A DNA stretch of 64,000 nt from an uncultured Collinsella sp. Lineage in GTDB: Bacteria; Actinomycetota; Coriobacteriia; Coriobacteriales; Coriobacteriaceae. Numbering within the stretch: the first letter of the stretch is position 1; every line of letters starts with the position of its first letter. The stretch spans positions 94,665-158,664 of the forward strand of contig CABUSH010000002.1 in the NCBI GenBank assembly GCA_902494195.1, read 5' to 3'. A program made the position numbers and the translations under genes. The notes under the pieces are model-generated. The model did not search any database and was not told the origin of the DNA. It was given only the letters and a program-made list of their open reading frames with translations. Shown in pieces: positions 24,467 to 33,865 of this stretch.

Positions 24467-26323
24467 TTACGCCGCCTCGTCGAACTGCGAATTGTACAGG
24501 TCAGCGTAGAAGCCGCCCTGGGCGAGCAGCTCGTCGTGCGTGCCCTTCTCGACGATGTCACCGTCGCGGATCACCAGGATTACGTCGGCGTTGCGGATCG
24601 TGGACAGGCGATGCGCGATGACAAAGCTGGTACGGCCCTGCATCAGCGCATCCATGGCACGCTGAATGAGCTCCTCGGTGCGGGTATCCACGTTGGAGGT
24701 CGCCTCGTCCAGAATCAGCGCCGGACGGTCGGCCAAAATGGCGCGGGCGATGGTCACGAGCTGGCGCTGACCCTGCGACAGGTTAGTGCCCTCCTCGTTG
24801 ATCATAAAGTCGTAGCCGCCGGCGAGCGTGTGGATAAAGTGGTCGCAGCGTGCAGCGCGTGCAGCGGCCTCGACTTCGGCATCGCTCGCATCGGGACGTC
24901 CGTAGCGGATGTTCTCGCGGATGGTGCCGTTAAACAGCCAGGTATCCTGCAGCACCATGGCAAACTCGCCGCGCAGCGCCGCGCGGTCCCAGTCGCGCAC
25001 GTCGATGCCCTCGACGCGCAGCGAGCCGCCGTCCACATCGTAAAAGCGCTGCAGCAGCTTAATGAGCGTGGTCTTGCCGGCGCCGGTGGGGCCGACGATG
25101 GCCACGGTCTGGCCGGGCTGTGCCTCGCAGCTAAAGTCGTGGATGATGGTCTTGTCGGGCGTGTAGCCAAACTTGACATGGTCAAACTCCACGTGGCCGG
25201 GGCGCTTTTCGGGAATCTGCGCGTCGGCCTTCTGTTCCTCCTCGGGCGCGGCCAGGAACTCAAAGACGCGCTCGGTGGCAGCTGCCATCGACTGCATCGT
25301 GTTGCTTACGTTGCCCAGTTGCTGCACGGGTTGCGTAAAGTTGCGAACGTACTGGATAAAGCTCTGGATGTCGCCGGGCGTGGCATTGCCGGTCAGTGCG
25401 AGTTGTGCGCCCACCACGACGACGCCCACATAGCCCATGTTACCCACCAGGCTCATAAGCGGCATCATCAGGCCCGACAGGAACTGCGAACGCCAGCCGC
25501 TAATAAAGAGTCGGTCGTTTTGACGGTCGAACTCTTCAATCGAGGCCTCGGCGCGGTCGAACACCTGAATGACGTTCTGGCCGGCAAAGTCCTCCTCGAT
25601 AATGCCGTTGACGGCGCCCAGAACCTGCTGTTGCTCGCGGAAGTACGGCTGCGAGAAGTGAATCATCACGGTCAAGATAATCGCGGCGGCCGGCAGCGTG
25701 AGCACGGTGACGCCGGTAAGCGGCAGGCTGATCGAAAGCATCATGACGAGCACGCCGATAATCTGCGTCACCGACGTGATGAGCTGTGTCACGCTCTGGT
25801 TGAGCGACTGACCCAGCGTATCGACGTCGTTGGTGATGCGGCTGAGCACGTCTCCCTTGCTGTGGCCGTTGAAGTAACTCATCGGAACGACGGCGATCTT
25901 GGCGGCGATCTCCTTGCGCATGCGGTAGCAAATCTTTTGCGTGACGCCGGTCATGAGCCAGCCCTGGATGAGGCTGCAGACAGAGCTCGCCAGATACAGG
26001 CAGAGCAAAAAGCCGAGCGTCTTGGCGATCCAGTCAAAGTCAACGTCGCCGGTGCCGTTGACCTTGGCGACCAGGCCTTCGAACAGCTTGGTCGTAACCT
26101 GGCCGAGCACCTTGGGTCCCACAATGTTAAAGATGACCGAGCACACGGCAAAGGCGACGGCGGCAAACACGGCAATCTTGTGCTGGCCGATATAGCCGAG
26201 CAGCTGCCTCATGGTGCCCTTAAAGTTCTTGGCCTTTTCGCCGCGACGCATGCCGCCCATGCGGCCCATGGGACCACGCTGGCGGGTGGGCTTGGGAATC
26301 TGAGTCTTGGTCTCGTCTGCCAT
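24467..26323 (-). CDS. ABC exporter half-transporter, canonical ATPase subunit
   Basis: 618 residues: six membrane helices (about 45-330), then a nucleotide-binding domain with Walker A GPTGAGKTT, signature LSQGQRQL and Walker B LILDEATSNVD, which keeps the catalytic glutamate. The N-terminus is basic and Gly/Arg-rich. It pairs with the upstream 788-residue subunit, whose stop codon overlaps this ATG (TAATG), giving a heterodimeric multidrug-type exporter. The gene is third in a MarR-ABC-ABC operon, so expression probably responds to a toxic small molecule. Confidence 0.93.
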   Translation of the reverse strand: MADETKTQIPKPTRQRGPMGRMGGMRRGEKAKNFKGTMRQLLGYIGQHKIAVFAAVAFAVCSVIFNIVGPKVLGQVTTKLFEGLVAKVNGTGDVDFDWIAKTLGFLLCLYLASSVCSLIQGWLMTGVTQKICYRMRKEIAAKIAVVPMSYFNGHSKGDVLSRITNDVDTLGQSLNQSVTQLITSVTQIIGVLVMMLSISLPLTGVTVLTLPAAAIILTVMIHFSQPYFREQQQVLGAVNGIIEEDFAGQNVIQVFDRAEASIEEFDRQNDRLFISGWRSQFLSGLMMPLMSLVGNMGYVGVVVVGAQLALTGNATPGDIQSFIQYVRNFTQPVQQLGNVSNTMQSMAAATERVFEFLAAPEEEQKADAQIPEKRPGHVEFDHVKFGYTPDKTIIHDFSCEAQPGQTVAIVGPTGAGKTTLIKLLQRFYDVDGGSLRVEGIDVRDWDRAALRGEFAMVLQDTWLFNGTIRENIRYGRPDASDAEVEAAARAARCDHFIHTLAGGYDFMINEEGTNLSQGQRQLVTIARAILADRPALILDEATSNVDTRTEELIQRAMDALMQGRTSFVIAHRLSTIRNADVILVIRDGDIVEKGTHDELLAQGGFYADLYNSQFDEAA

Positions 26324-28689
26324 TAGCGCTCGCCTCCTTCCATGACGGCTGCAATTTCTTCTTGGGTAAGCCCCAGCTCCTCGGCGGAAAGCTGCGACTG
26401 TGCGATCTCCAGGTACGCCGGGCAGCTGCGCAGCAGCTCCTCGTGCGTGCCGGTGCCCACTACGTGGCCGTCGTCGAGCACGATGATCTGGTCGGCGTGC
26501 ATGATGGTCGCGATGCGCTGGGCCACGACCACGAGCGCGGCGTCGGTGACGTTTTTGGCCAGCTCTTCGCGCAGGCGCGCGTCGGTCTTGTAGTCGAGGG
26601 CGCTAAACGAATCATCGAACACCACGACCTCGGGCTTTTTGGCCAACGCGCGGGCGATGGCCAGACGCTGGCGCTGACCGCCCGAAACATTGGAGCCGCC
26701 CTGGCTAATGGGGGAGTCGTACCCGTCCTCGCGCTCGGCGATAAAGTCCTCCGCCTGGGCGACGCGTGCTGCCTGGCGCATGTCCTCGTCGCTCACCATG
26801 TCGCCGGCAAACTTGAGGTTGCTCTCGACAGTGCCCGAGAACAGGCGACCCTGCTGCGGGATGTAACCAATGCGGCGGCGTAGCTCGGAAAGGGTCATGT
26901 CGCGCACATCGATGCCATCGAGCGAAATGCTGCCGCCGGTGACGTCGTACAGGCGCGGAATCAACTGCACGAGCGTGGACTTGCCCGAGCCCGTGGAGCC
27001 AATGATGCCGAGCATCTGACCGGCATGCGTGGTGAAGTTTACGCCGCTAATGACGTCGGCGCGGGCATCGGGATACTGGAAGCTCACGTCGCGGAAGGTG
27101 AGCTCGCCGCGCGGCGCGCTGGCAGCAGGCAGTTTGGGCGAGGCAGGGTCGTTGATGCTCGTAGGGCAGGTGATGACCTCTTCCACGCGCTCGGCTGCGA
27201 CCTCGGCGCGGGGCAGGATGACCGAAACCATGGTGAGGATCATAAACGCCATGACGATCTGCATGGTGTAGGAGATGAACGCCATCATGTTGCCGACCTG
27301 CATCACGCCGTCGGACACGCCCTGCGCGCCAAACCAGACGATAAGCACGGTGATGCAGTTCATGACGAGCATCATAAGCGGCATCATAAAACTCATAGCG
27401 CGGTTGGTGTAGAGCTGTGTGGTCATCAGGTCGAGCGAAGCCTTGTCAAAGCGCTCGAGCTCATGTTCCTCGCGGTTGAACGAGCGGATGGGCATAAGGC
27501 CGTCGAGCAGCTCACGGGCGGTAAGGTTCACGCGGTCAACAAAGCTCTGCATCTTTTTGAACTTGGGCATGGTGAGGCCCATGAGCACGCCGACGACGGC
27601 CGAGACCGCGATGATGGCAACGGCGATGGTCCACTCTAGGCCGGTATGGTTGGCCAGGACGCGCATGACGGCGACGATGCCCATGACGGGGGCCATCAGA
27701 CACATGCGGATAAACAGGGTTGCGGCCATCTGGATCTGCTGAATGTCGTTGGTGCAGCGGGTGATGAGCGAGGCCTGGCTAAACTTGCCCACCTCGGCCG
27801 GCGAGAAGTGCATAACCTTGTTGAAGGTCTCGCGGCGCAGGTCGCGGGCGATGGAGCAGGCGGTGCGCGAAGCCACGGCACCGGTCAGGATGGTGGCGAC
27901 GAGCGAGATCAGGCACAGACCAAACATCGTGGTCGCCATGCGGCCCAGGTAGGCGTTCTGCACGTCGGCGGGGTCGATGCCCTGCGCCTTGTACTCGTCT
28001 TGCACATAGCTCACGGCGCGTTGGGTCACGATGGAACCCGACATGGAGCCCATTTTGTCCGCCATATCGTTGGCGCCCTCGACGAGCTTGCCCTGGTCGA
28101 TTAGGCCGCCTTCAACGCCTAGACGCAGACCCTTCATGGTGATCTTACCGCCGTCGGCATCAATCTGCTTTTGCATGTTCTGCGCCGCTGCGGCCTTCTG
28201 CTGCATCTCGGCGAGCTGCTCGGGCGTCATCGCCGCCATCTGCTCGGGGGTGGGCATGGCCTGAGCGGCGTTGTTGTCTTTCTCGCTGGACGAGCCCATC
28301 ATGTCGCCCATGGAGTCGGCATCGATGCCCTGGTTGAACGAAAGGACGACAGTCTCGGGCAGGCTCATGATGTCGGCAATCTTGCCGCCGTCGGCACGCT
28401 CCTCCTCGGTGCCCTTGTACGTTCGAATGCCGTTATTGTCCGCCTTGCTAAACACGGCCTCCACAGCCTTGGCATCCTTGGAGCTCATAAAGAGTTCGAG
28501 GTCGTCGAGCGATTCGGCACGGATGGTGTCAGGTACGGGCGAGGCGATACCGCCTTGCTGCACACCCACGTCGACGATGTCGCTCATATACGTAGGTAGC
28601 GCCAGATCGGCGTTGCAGCTGATTACGATAAGTACGATAGCTGCGAACAGTGCCAGGATATGTTTTTTAAAGAGCTTGAGAATCCTCAC
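26323..28689 (-). CDS. ABC exporter half-transporter with degenerate ATPase site and large insert
   Basis: 788 residues, about 190 longer than usual. The extra sequence is an extracytoplasmic, Met/Gln/Ala-rich insert between the first and second membrane helices (about 55-245; MPTPEQMAAMTPEQLAEMQQ). Walker A is GSTGSGKST and the signature is VSGGQRQR, but Walker B ends VVVFDDSFSALD, with Asp where the catalytic Glu normally stands. That is the pattern of the non-hydrolysing site of heterodimeric exporters such as BmrC. It starts with GTG overlapping the MarR stop by 4 bases (GTGA). Confidence 0.92.
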   Translation of the reverse strand: MRILKLFKKHILALFAAIVLIVISCNADLALPTYMSDIVDVGVQQGGIASPVPDTIRAESLDDLELFMSSKDAKAVEAVFSKADNNGIRTYKGTEEERADGGKIADIMSLPETVVLSFNQGIDADSMGDMMGSSSEKDNNAAQAMPTPEQMAAMTPEQLAEMQQKAAAAQNMQKQIDADGGKITMKGLRLGVEGGLIDQGKLVEGANDMADKMGSMSGSIVTQRAVSYVQDEYKAQGIDPADVQNAYLGRMATTMFGLCLISLVATILTGAVASRTACSIARDLRRETFNKVMHFSPAEVGKFSQASLITRCTNDIQQIQMAATLFIRMCLMAPVMGIVAVMRVLANHTGLEWTIAVAIIAVSAVVGVLMGLTMPKFKKMQSFVDRVNLTARELLDGLMPIRSFNREEHELERFDKASLDLMTTQLYTNRAMSFMMPLMMLVMNCITVLIVWFGAQGVSDGVMQVGNMMAFISYTMQIVMAFMILTMVSVILPRAEVAAERVEEVITCPTSINDPASPKLPAASAPRGELTFRDVSFQYPDARADVISGVNFTTHAGQMLGIIGSTGSGKSTLVQLIPRLYDVTGGSISLDGIDVRDMTLSELRRRIGYIPQQGRLFSGTVESNLKFAGDMVSDEDMRQAARVAQAEDFIAEREDGYDSPISQGGSNVSGGQRQRLAIARALAKKPEVVVFDDSFSALDYKTDARLREELAKNVTDAALVVVAQRIATIMHADQIIVLDDGHVVGTGTHEELLRSCPAYLEIAQSQLSAEELGLTQEEIAAVMEGGER

Positions 28690-29135
28690 TCGGCATCTCT
28701 CCTTTCTTGATTGCGGTCGATAATTTCGTTGGCACGTCTAAGAAGGCGCACCATCTCTTGGGTATCTGTTTCGCCAAGCTGCTCGAGGAAGGCCGCGGTG
28801 CGGTCCTCGAATTCCCGACGTTTGATTTCGATAACCTGGAATCCTTTGTCGGTCACCGTGACGTGTACGCGACGACGGTCGGTCTTTGAGTGCTCGCGCT
28901 CGACCCAGCCCTTGGCCTCGAGGGCGCGCAGGATATTGGCGATGCGGGCGCTCGAGACCCAGGCACGATCGGCGAGTTCGCTCGGCGTGAGCGAGCCGCC
29001 GGCGCGCATGAGGGCGCGCATGACGGCCATCTCGCCACCCAGAGCCTGGTCGGCAAAGCGCGAAACGCGCTGGTGCATGCTGCCAAACTCGGTAAAGAGC
29101 TGACGCCCAAGCTCATGGAAATCGGTATCTTCCAC
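28686..29135 (-). CDS. MarR-family repressor of the ABC exporter operon
   Basis: 149 residues of winged-helix MarR type: LTPSELADRAWVSSARIANILRALEAKGWVERE (recognition helices, about 50-82) followed by the wing SKTDRRRVHVTVTDKG. It is the first gene of the operon and translationally coupled to the exporter. The GTG start at 29135 lies inside the left arm of a 15-bp inverted repeat (29127-29141 and 29161-29175) that is the probable MarR operator, so binding would directly block its own transcription start region. TTAGGGG upstream serves as ribosome-binding site. Confidence 0.9.
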   Translation of the reverse strand: MEDTDFHELGRQLFTEFGSMHQRVSRFADQALGGEMAVMRALMRAGGSLTPSELADRAWVSSARIANILRALEAKGWVEREHSKTDRRRVHVTVTDKGFQVIEIKRREFEDRTAAFLEQLGETDTQEMVRLLRRANEIIDRNQERRDAE

Positions 29136-29175
29136 CGAAAACCCCTAACACTAGAAACTATTTTCGGTGGAAGAT
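29127..29175. promoter_or_regulatory. MarR operator
   Basis: ATCTTCCACCGAAAA is inverted as TTTTCGGTGGAAGAT, 19 bases apart, at the start of the MarR gene. The perfect 15-bp arms and position make autorepression likely. Confidence 0.75.
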
Positions 29176-29386
29176 GATACCCTCATACGCGGGCCTCATA
29201 CAGTGGCGATATAAAGAGTGCATAAAGACTTAAAATCATTCAATTGCTGAAGCGTTTCAAAGAACTATCATGCACGCGGTTAGGCGAGGGGTTGTCACCA
29301 CCATGACGACTGGGACTCATATAATCGCCACGTGCGATGCTCCAACTTCCCGCGAGGAGACACCTTATATAAAGGGGGATGGAGTC

Positions 29387-30136
29387 ATGGCATTTGACTT
29401 CACGGGCAAGACCGCGATTGTCACGGGCGGCACTCAGGGCATTGGCCTCGAGATCGCCAAGGGCATCGTCGCGGGCGGCGGACATGTCGCGCTCATCGCA
29501 AGGAACGCTGCTAAGGGCGAGGCCGCGGTGGCCGAGCTTGGCGAGGGCAACAAGTTCTATCAGCTCGATGTCGCCGATGCACCCAAGGCGCGCGAGACTG
29601 TCGAGCAGATTTTTACGGACCTGCCGCAAACCAACATCCTGATCAACTGCGCTGGCGTCATCAGCACCAAGAAGTTCGACGAGATCGATGACACCGAGTG
29701 GCGTCGCACCATCGACATCAACCTCAACGGTACCTTTACCATGATGAACGCCGTGTACCCGCACTTTAAGGCGGCCCATGCCGGCACTATCGTCAACGTG
29801 AGTTCCGTTGCGGGCAAGATCGGTGGCGGCCTGCTCGGCACCGCCGCCTACGCCAGCTCCAAGGCCGGTGTTAACGGTCTAACCAAGGCAGTCGCCAAGG
29901 AAGGCGGCAAGTTTGGCGTCCGCTGCAACGCCGTGTGCCCGTCGCTCACGTTGACCGATATGACCTCGATTCTCTCTGACGAGAACTCTCAGCGCATCAT
30001 CAACGGTATTCCTCTGGGCCGCGCCGCCCAGGCCAGCGAGCCTGCGCAGATGGTGCTGTTCTTCGCTTCCGACCTCGCCAGCTTCGTGAACGGCGAGATC
30101 GGCGACTGCGACGGCGGCATCGTCCTGGACGGGTAA
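29387..30136 (+). CDS. Short-chain dehydrogenase/reductase
   Basis: 249 residues of classical SDR type: nucleotide-binding TGGTQGIGLEIAKG (residues about 13-26), NCAG motif at about 87, catalytic Ser in VSSVAG and the YxxxK pair as YASSK (about 155-159). NAD(P)-dependent sugar or alcohol oxidoreductases have this form. The neighbour downstream is a KdgT-type permease, so a keto-sugar acid substrate such as in 2-keto-3-deoxygluconate metabolism is possible but unproven. ATG at 29387 follows GGGGGATGGAG. Confidence 0.88.
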   Translation: MAFDFTGKTAIVTGGTQGIGLEIAKGIVAGGGHVALIARNAAKGEAAVAELGEGNKFYQLDVADAPKARETVEQIFTDLPQTNILINCAGVISTKKFDEIDDTEWRRTIDINLNGTFTMMNAVYPHFKAAHAGTIVNVSSVAGKIGGGLLGTAAYASSKAGVNGLTKAVAKEGGKFGVRCNAVCPSLTLTDMTSILSDENSQRIINGIPLGRAAQASEPAQMVLFFASDLASFVNGEIGDCDGGIVLDG

Positions 30137-30244
30137 TACCCCACGACGATTATTCGGCGACGGCTCCTGCGACTCGGGACCGTCGCCTTCTTTCTGATAT
30201 AGGCGCGTGCGGCTACGATTCGCATGCATCCAAAGGAGATATAT

Positions 30245-31261
30245 ATGAGTGAATCGACTGCGGTGGAGGCGCCGGCGGCAAAGGAGCCGTTCTTTAAGAT
30301 GTCCTCCATCCCGGGTGCCAATATTTTGGTGCCGCTTTTGCTGGGTTGCCTGCTCAACACGCTGTTCCCTGACCTGTTCAAAACGCTCGGCAGCTTTACG
30401 CTTGGCATGACCCAGCAGGGTGCAGGCCCGCTCGTGGGCGCTTTTTTGCTTATCGTCGGTACGACGATTTCGTTTAAGAGTGCTCCTGCCGCCGCTGCCC
30501 GCGGTGCCATCATCATCGCCATCAAGCAAATCGTGGTCGTTGCCGTGTCGCTGCTCATCCTTTATGTGTTCAACGACAACCTGTTTGGCATCTCTGCCAT
30601 GGTGATGCTGGCGGCTTGCACCGGCGCCAACAACGCTATGTACGCTGGTCTGATGGGCACCATGGGCAACGAGGCCGAGCGTGGCGCTGTCGCAATCACC
30701 ACGCTCGTTGTCGGCCCTCCGGTCACGATGATCGTGCTCGGCGCTGCCGGCCAGGCTCCGATCGGCTGGTCGCTCGTGGGTGCCATCCTGCCGATCGTCG
30801 TCGGCATTATTCTGGGCAACCTCTTCCCGAGCTTTAAGAAGATGATGGCACCGGCACTTTCCGCCGTCATCGTGCTCGTCTTCTTTGCCATGGGCTCGAC
30901 CATGACCTTTGGCCAGCTCATTAATGGCGGTCTTCCCGGTATTCTGCTCGGCGTGATCTGCTCGGTGGTCTTTGCAATTCCCGTTATTGCGGTCGATAAG
31001 CTCACGGGTGGTACGGGTGTCGCAGGTGCGGCCATTTCGAGCTGCGCTGGAGCCAATGTGGCCACGCCTGCCGCCATGGCAAGCGTCAACGAGGCCTTGT
31101 ACGGTGGCGCCGTGCTTGCGACGGCTACGGCACAGGTTGCCGCCTGCGCAATCGTGACGGCTATTTTGACCCCGCTGGTCACCAGCTGGTGCTACAAGCA
31201 TTTTGAGGGCCAGCAGAGCAACGGCAAGGCAACGACCGACAAGGCCTCCGCAGCCGCCTAA
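30245..31261 (+). CDS. kdgT: 2-keto-3-deoxygluconate permease family transporter
   Basis: 338 residues with about ten membrane helices and the KdgT family pattern (IPGANILVPLLLGCLLNTLFP near the start, AACTGANNAMYAGLMG and SSCAGANVATPAAMA in the two repeated transport cores). Such symporters import 2-keto-3-deoxygluconate, a product of pectin or alginate breakdown. The start follows AAAGGAGATATAT. No KdgK/KdgA genes are nearby, so the true substrate is uncertain. A strong hairpin at 31301-31332 ends the unit. Confidence 0.85.
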   Translation: MSESTAVEAPAAKEPFFKMSSIPGANILVPLLLGCLLNTLFPDLFKTLGSFTLGMTQQGAGPLVGAFLLIVGTTISFKSAPAAAARGAIIIAIKQIVVVAVSLLILYVFNDNLFGISAMVMLAACTGANNAMYAGLMGTMGNEAERGAVAITTLVVGPPVTMIVLGAAGQAPIGWSLVGAILPIVVGIILGNLFPSFKKMMAPALSAVIVLVFFAMGSTMTFGQLINGGLPGILLGVICSVVFAIPVIAVDKLTGGTGVAGAAISSCAGANVATPAAMASVNEALYGGAVLATATAQVAACAIVTAILTPLVTSWCYKHFEGQQSNGKATTDKASAAA

Positions 31262-31300
31262 TGCCAAACGGCAATCAAAGCTAAAAACTAGCTACGCCAC

Positions 31301-31332
31301 AGGGCGGCCACGGGGGATCCCGTGGCCGCCCT
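31301..31332 (+). terminator. Terminator hairpin after kdgT
   Basis: AGGGCGGCCACGGG pairs with CCCGTGGCCGCCCT; the following T-tract is weak (GCAGTTTC). Confidence 0.7.
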
Positions 31333-31728
31333 GCAGTTTCTGTAGGGTCTCTGGGACACTTTACCCTGCTAAAGCTGGCATAACAGCTAGAGCGAACGTC
31401 GTACAAAGGCAAGGAAAAATAACATACAAATCGGTGAACGGTAGTTGTTCGCGCTCGCATTTCCTGCGGGTTTGTAAAAAACGCCCTTATGATATAAAAA
31501 AAGAAACATATAACAGCCCAGATGGAGAGGGTCGCTATGTTATCCTTCTCAAACGGGTGAAATCTTGGGTTTTGGGTTGTAGTTCCAAGGTGGACAAACG
31601 TTTTTCTCTGCACCAACGTGTGGTGAAGAACGGAAGAAGCCGGTAGTGCAAGCCGAACATTCAAGAATTCAATAAGCAGCGGTGTGAGAGAGCGCCGCAT
31701 TACACGTAACTAGGAGCGTGGTTACACA
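31333..31728 (+). promoter_or_regulatory. Long leader/promoter region of pflB
   Basis: About 390 bases, distinctly AT-rich around 31470-31520 (TTATGATATAAAAAAAG), the best -10 region. If transcription starts there, the mRNA leader is over 200 bases and contains small hairpins around 31590-31630 and 31680-31715. No known riboswitch recognised. AGGAG lies 12 bases before the pflB ATG. Confidence 0.4.
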
Positions 31729-33780
31729 ATGCAGGAGGCATGGGAAGGCTTCAAGGAAGGCATCTGGACGGGAGAGGTTGACGTCCGAGACTTCATCCAG
31801 AAGAACTACACCCCCTACGAGGGCGACGAGTCGTTCCTCGCCGGCCCGACCGAGCGTACCAAGGAGCTGTGGGGCGAGGTTCTCGACCTGCTGCTTAAGG
31901 AGCGCGAGCAGGGCGGTGTCCTCGATATGGACACCAAGACCGTCACGGGTATCGTGAGCCACCCCGCTGGCTACATCGATAACGCCCACCGCGAGAAGGA
32001 GACCATCGTCGGCCTCCAGACCGACAAGCCGCTCAAGCGCGCGCTGCACGTCAACGGTGGTATCCGCATCGCTTGCCAGGCTGCCAGCCAGCACGGCTAC
32101 AAGGTCGACGAGAACGTTGTCGAGCGCTACACCTTCGAGCGCAAGACCCACAACGCCGGCGTCTTCGATGTCTATACCCCCGAGATGCGTGCTTGCCGCT
32201 CGGCTCACATCATCACCGGTCTGCCCGATGGCTATGGCCGCGGCCGCATCATCGGCGACTACCGTCGTGTTGCCCTGTACGGCGTCGACTACCTGATCAA
32301 GGACAAGGAGGCCCAGAAGGCTTCCACCCCGACGGTCATGACCGCCGACAACATCCGCGATCGCGAGGAGCTGCAGGAGCAGATCCGCGCCCTCGGCGAG
32401 CTCAAGATGATGGCCGAGACCTATGGTTTCGATATTTCCAACCCTGCTACCAACACGCAGGAGGCCATCCAGTGGATGTACTTCGCCTACCTCGCTGCCG
32501 TTAAGGAGCAGAACGGCGCCGCTATGTCCATCGGCCGTACCTCCACGTTCATCGACATCTACGCTGAGCGCGACCTTGCCAACGGTACTTTCACCGAGGA
32601 GCAGATCCAGGAGTTCGTGGATCACTTCATCATGAAGCTCCGCATGGTCAAGTTTGCTCGTACCCCCGAGTACCAGGCCCTGTTTACCGGCGACCCGCAG
32701 TGGGTCACCGAGTCCATCGGCGGCATGGGTGTTGACGGCCGTACGCTCGTTACCAAGATGAGCTACCGCTACCTGCACACGCTCGAGAACATGGGCACCA
32801 GCCCCGAGCCCAACATGACCGTTCTGTGGTCGACCCGTCTGCCCGAGAACTTCAAGAAGTTCTGCGCCAAGACTTCTGTCGCCAGCTCCTCGATCCAGTA
32901 CGAGAACGACGACCTCATGCGCGTCTATCACGGCGACGACTACGGCATTGCCTGCTGCGTGTCCTCCATGCGCATCGGCAAGGAGATGCAGTTCTTCGGC
33001 GCCCGCGCCAACCTGGCCAAGTGCCTGCTGTACGCACTCAACGGCGGTGTTGACGAGGTCTCCAAGAAGCAGGTCGGTCCCAAGTACCGCGCCGTCGAGG
33101 GCGATACGCTCGATTACGACGACGTTGTGGCCAAGTACAACGACATGATGAAGTGGCTCGCCGGCGTGTACGTCAACTCGCTGAACATCATTCACTACAT
33201 GCACGATAAGTACTGCTACGAGCGCATCCAGATGGCTCTGCATGACAAGCACGTGCACCGCTGGTTCGCTACGGGTATCGCTGGCCTTTCCGTCGTGGCT
33301 GACTCCCTGTCCGCCATCAAGTACGCCAAGGTCCACCCCGTCCGTGACGAGAACGGCATCATCGTCGACTTCGAGACTGAGGGCGAGTTCCCCAAGTACG
33401 GTAACGACGACGACCGCGTCGACCAGATCGCTCACGACGTTGTGCACCAGTTCATGGAGTATATCCGCATGAACGACACCTACCGCAACTCCGTGCCCAC
33501 GACTTCGGTTCTGACCATTACCTCCAACGTCGTGTACGGCAAGAAGACCGGTTCCACGCCCGACGGCCGCAAGGCTGGTCAGCCGTTCGCCCCGGGTGCT
33601 AACCCCATGCACAAGCGCGATAGCCACGGCGCCATCGCTTCGCTGTCTTCGGTTTCCAAGCTCCCGTTCCGCGATGCTCAGGACGGCATCTCCAACACCT
33701 TCTCCATCATCCCGAGTGCGCTCGGCAAGGAGGACCAGGTGTTCTTTGGCGATATCGACCTTGATCAGCTGGGCGAGTAA
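31729..33780 (+). CDS. pflB: Pyruvate formate-lyase catalytic subunit lacking the glycyl-radical domain
   Basis: 683 residues; full-length PFL is about 750-760. It converts pyruvate and CoA to acetyl-CoA and formate. The catalytic cysteine pair is present (YGIACCVSSMRIGKE, Cys409-Cys410), as are SVASSSIQYENDD and the late NPMHKRDSHGAIASLSSVSKLP region. The protein stops after FSIIPSALGKEDQVFF plus a short acidic tail, just where full-length PFL continues into its glycyl-radical domain. That domain is encoded separately at 33866. The stop is TAA and the next gene is in another frame with its own ribosome-binding site, so this is a real gene split. The activase PflA is at 42931. Confidence 0.93.
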   Translation: MQEAWEGFKEGIWTGEVDVRDFIQKNYTPYEGDESFLAGPTERTKELWGEVLDLLLKEREQGGVLDMDTKTVTGIVSHPAGYIDNAHREKETIVGLQTDKPLKRALHVNGGIRIACQAASQHGYKVDENVVERYTFERKTHNAGVFDVYTPEMRACRSAHIITGLPDGYGRGRIIGDYRRVALYGVDYLIKDKEAQKASTPTVMTADNIRDREELQEQIRALGELKMMAETYGFDISNPATNTQEAIQWMYFAYLAAVKEQNGAAMSIGRTSTFIDIYAERDLANGTFTEEQIQEFVDHFIMKLRMVKFARTPEYQALFTGDPQWVTESIGGMGVDGRTLVTKMSYRYLHTLENMGTSPEPNMTVLWSTRLPENFKKFCAKTSVASSSIQYENDDLMRVYHGDDYGIACCVSSMRIGKEMQFFGARANLAKCLLYALNGGVDEVSKKQVGPKYRAVEGDTLDYDDVVAKYNDMMKWLAGVYVNSLNIIHYMHDKYCYERIQMALHDKHVHRWFATGIAGLSVVADSLSAIKYAKVHPVRDENGIIVDFETEGEFPKYGNDDDRVDQIAHDVVHQFMEYIRMNDTYRNSVPTTSVLTITSNVVYGKKTGSTPDGRKAGQPFAPGANPMHKRDSHGAIASLSSVSKLPFRDAQDGISNTFSIIPSALGKEDQVFFGDIDLDQLGE

Positions 33781-33781
33781 C

Positions 33782-33806
33782 TATTGTTAGTGCTATACTA
33801 ACAATA
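33782..33806 (+). promoter_or_regulatory. Hairpin between pflB and the radical-domain gene
   Basis: TATTGTTAGT and ACTAACAATA form a perfect 10-bp stem around GCTAT, directly after the pflB stop. There is no T-tract, so a partial terminator or an mRNA-end stabiliser that sets the ratio of the two PFL pieces is plausible. Confidence 0.55.
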
Positions 33807-33865
33807 ACGATTACTGATTAGCGCGCCGGTTTCGGCCAGCGCCTATCAATCGAAGGAGACACATT

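Noticed and set aside
24455..26326. 623-residue open frame antisense to the ABC exporter gene
   Set aside because: Mirror of a strongly coding gene in GC-rich DNA; composition is His/Ala/Val-rich without domains, and there is no ribosome-binding site.
31333..31728. Riboswitch in the pflB leader
   Set aside because: The leader is long and has small hairpins, but no known aptamer consensus could be matched.
31669..33627. 652-residue open frame antisense to pflB
   Set aside because: Shadow of pflB; Val/Leu/Asp-rich repetitive composition caused by codon bias.
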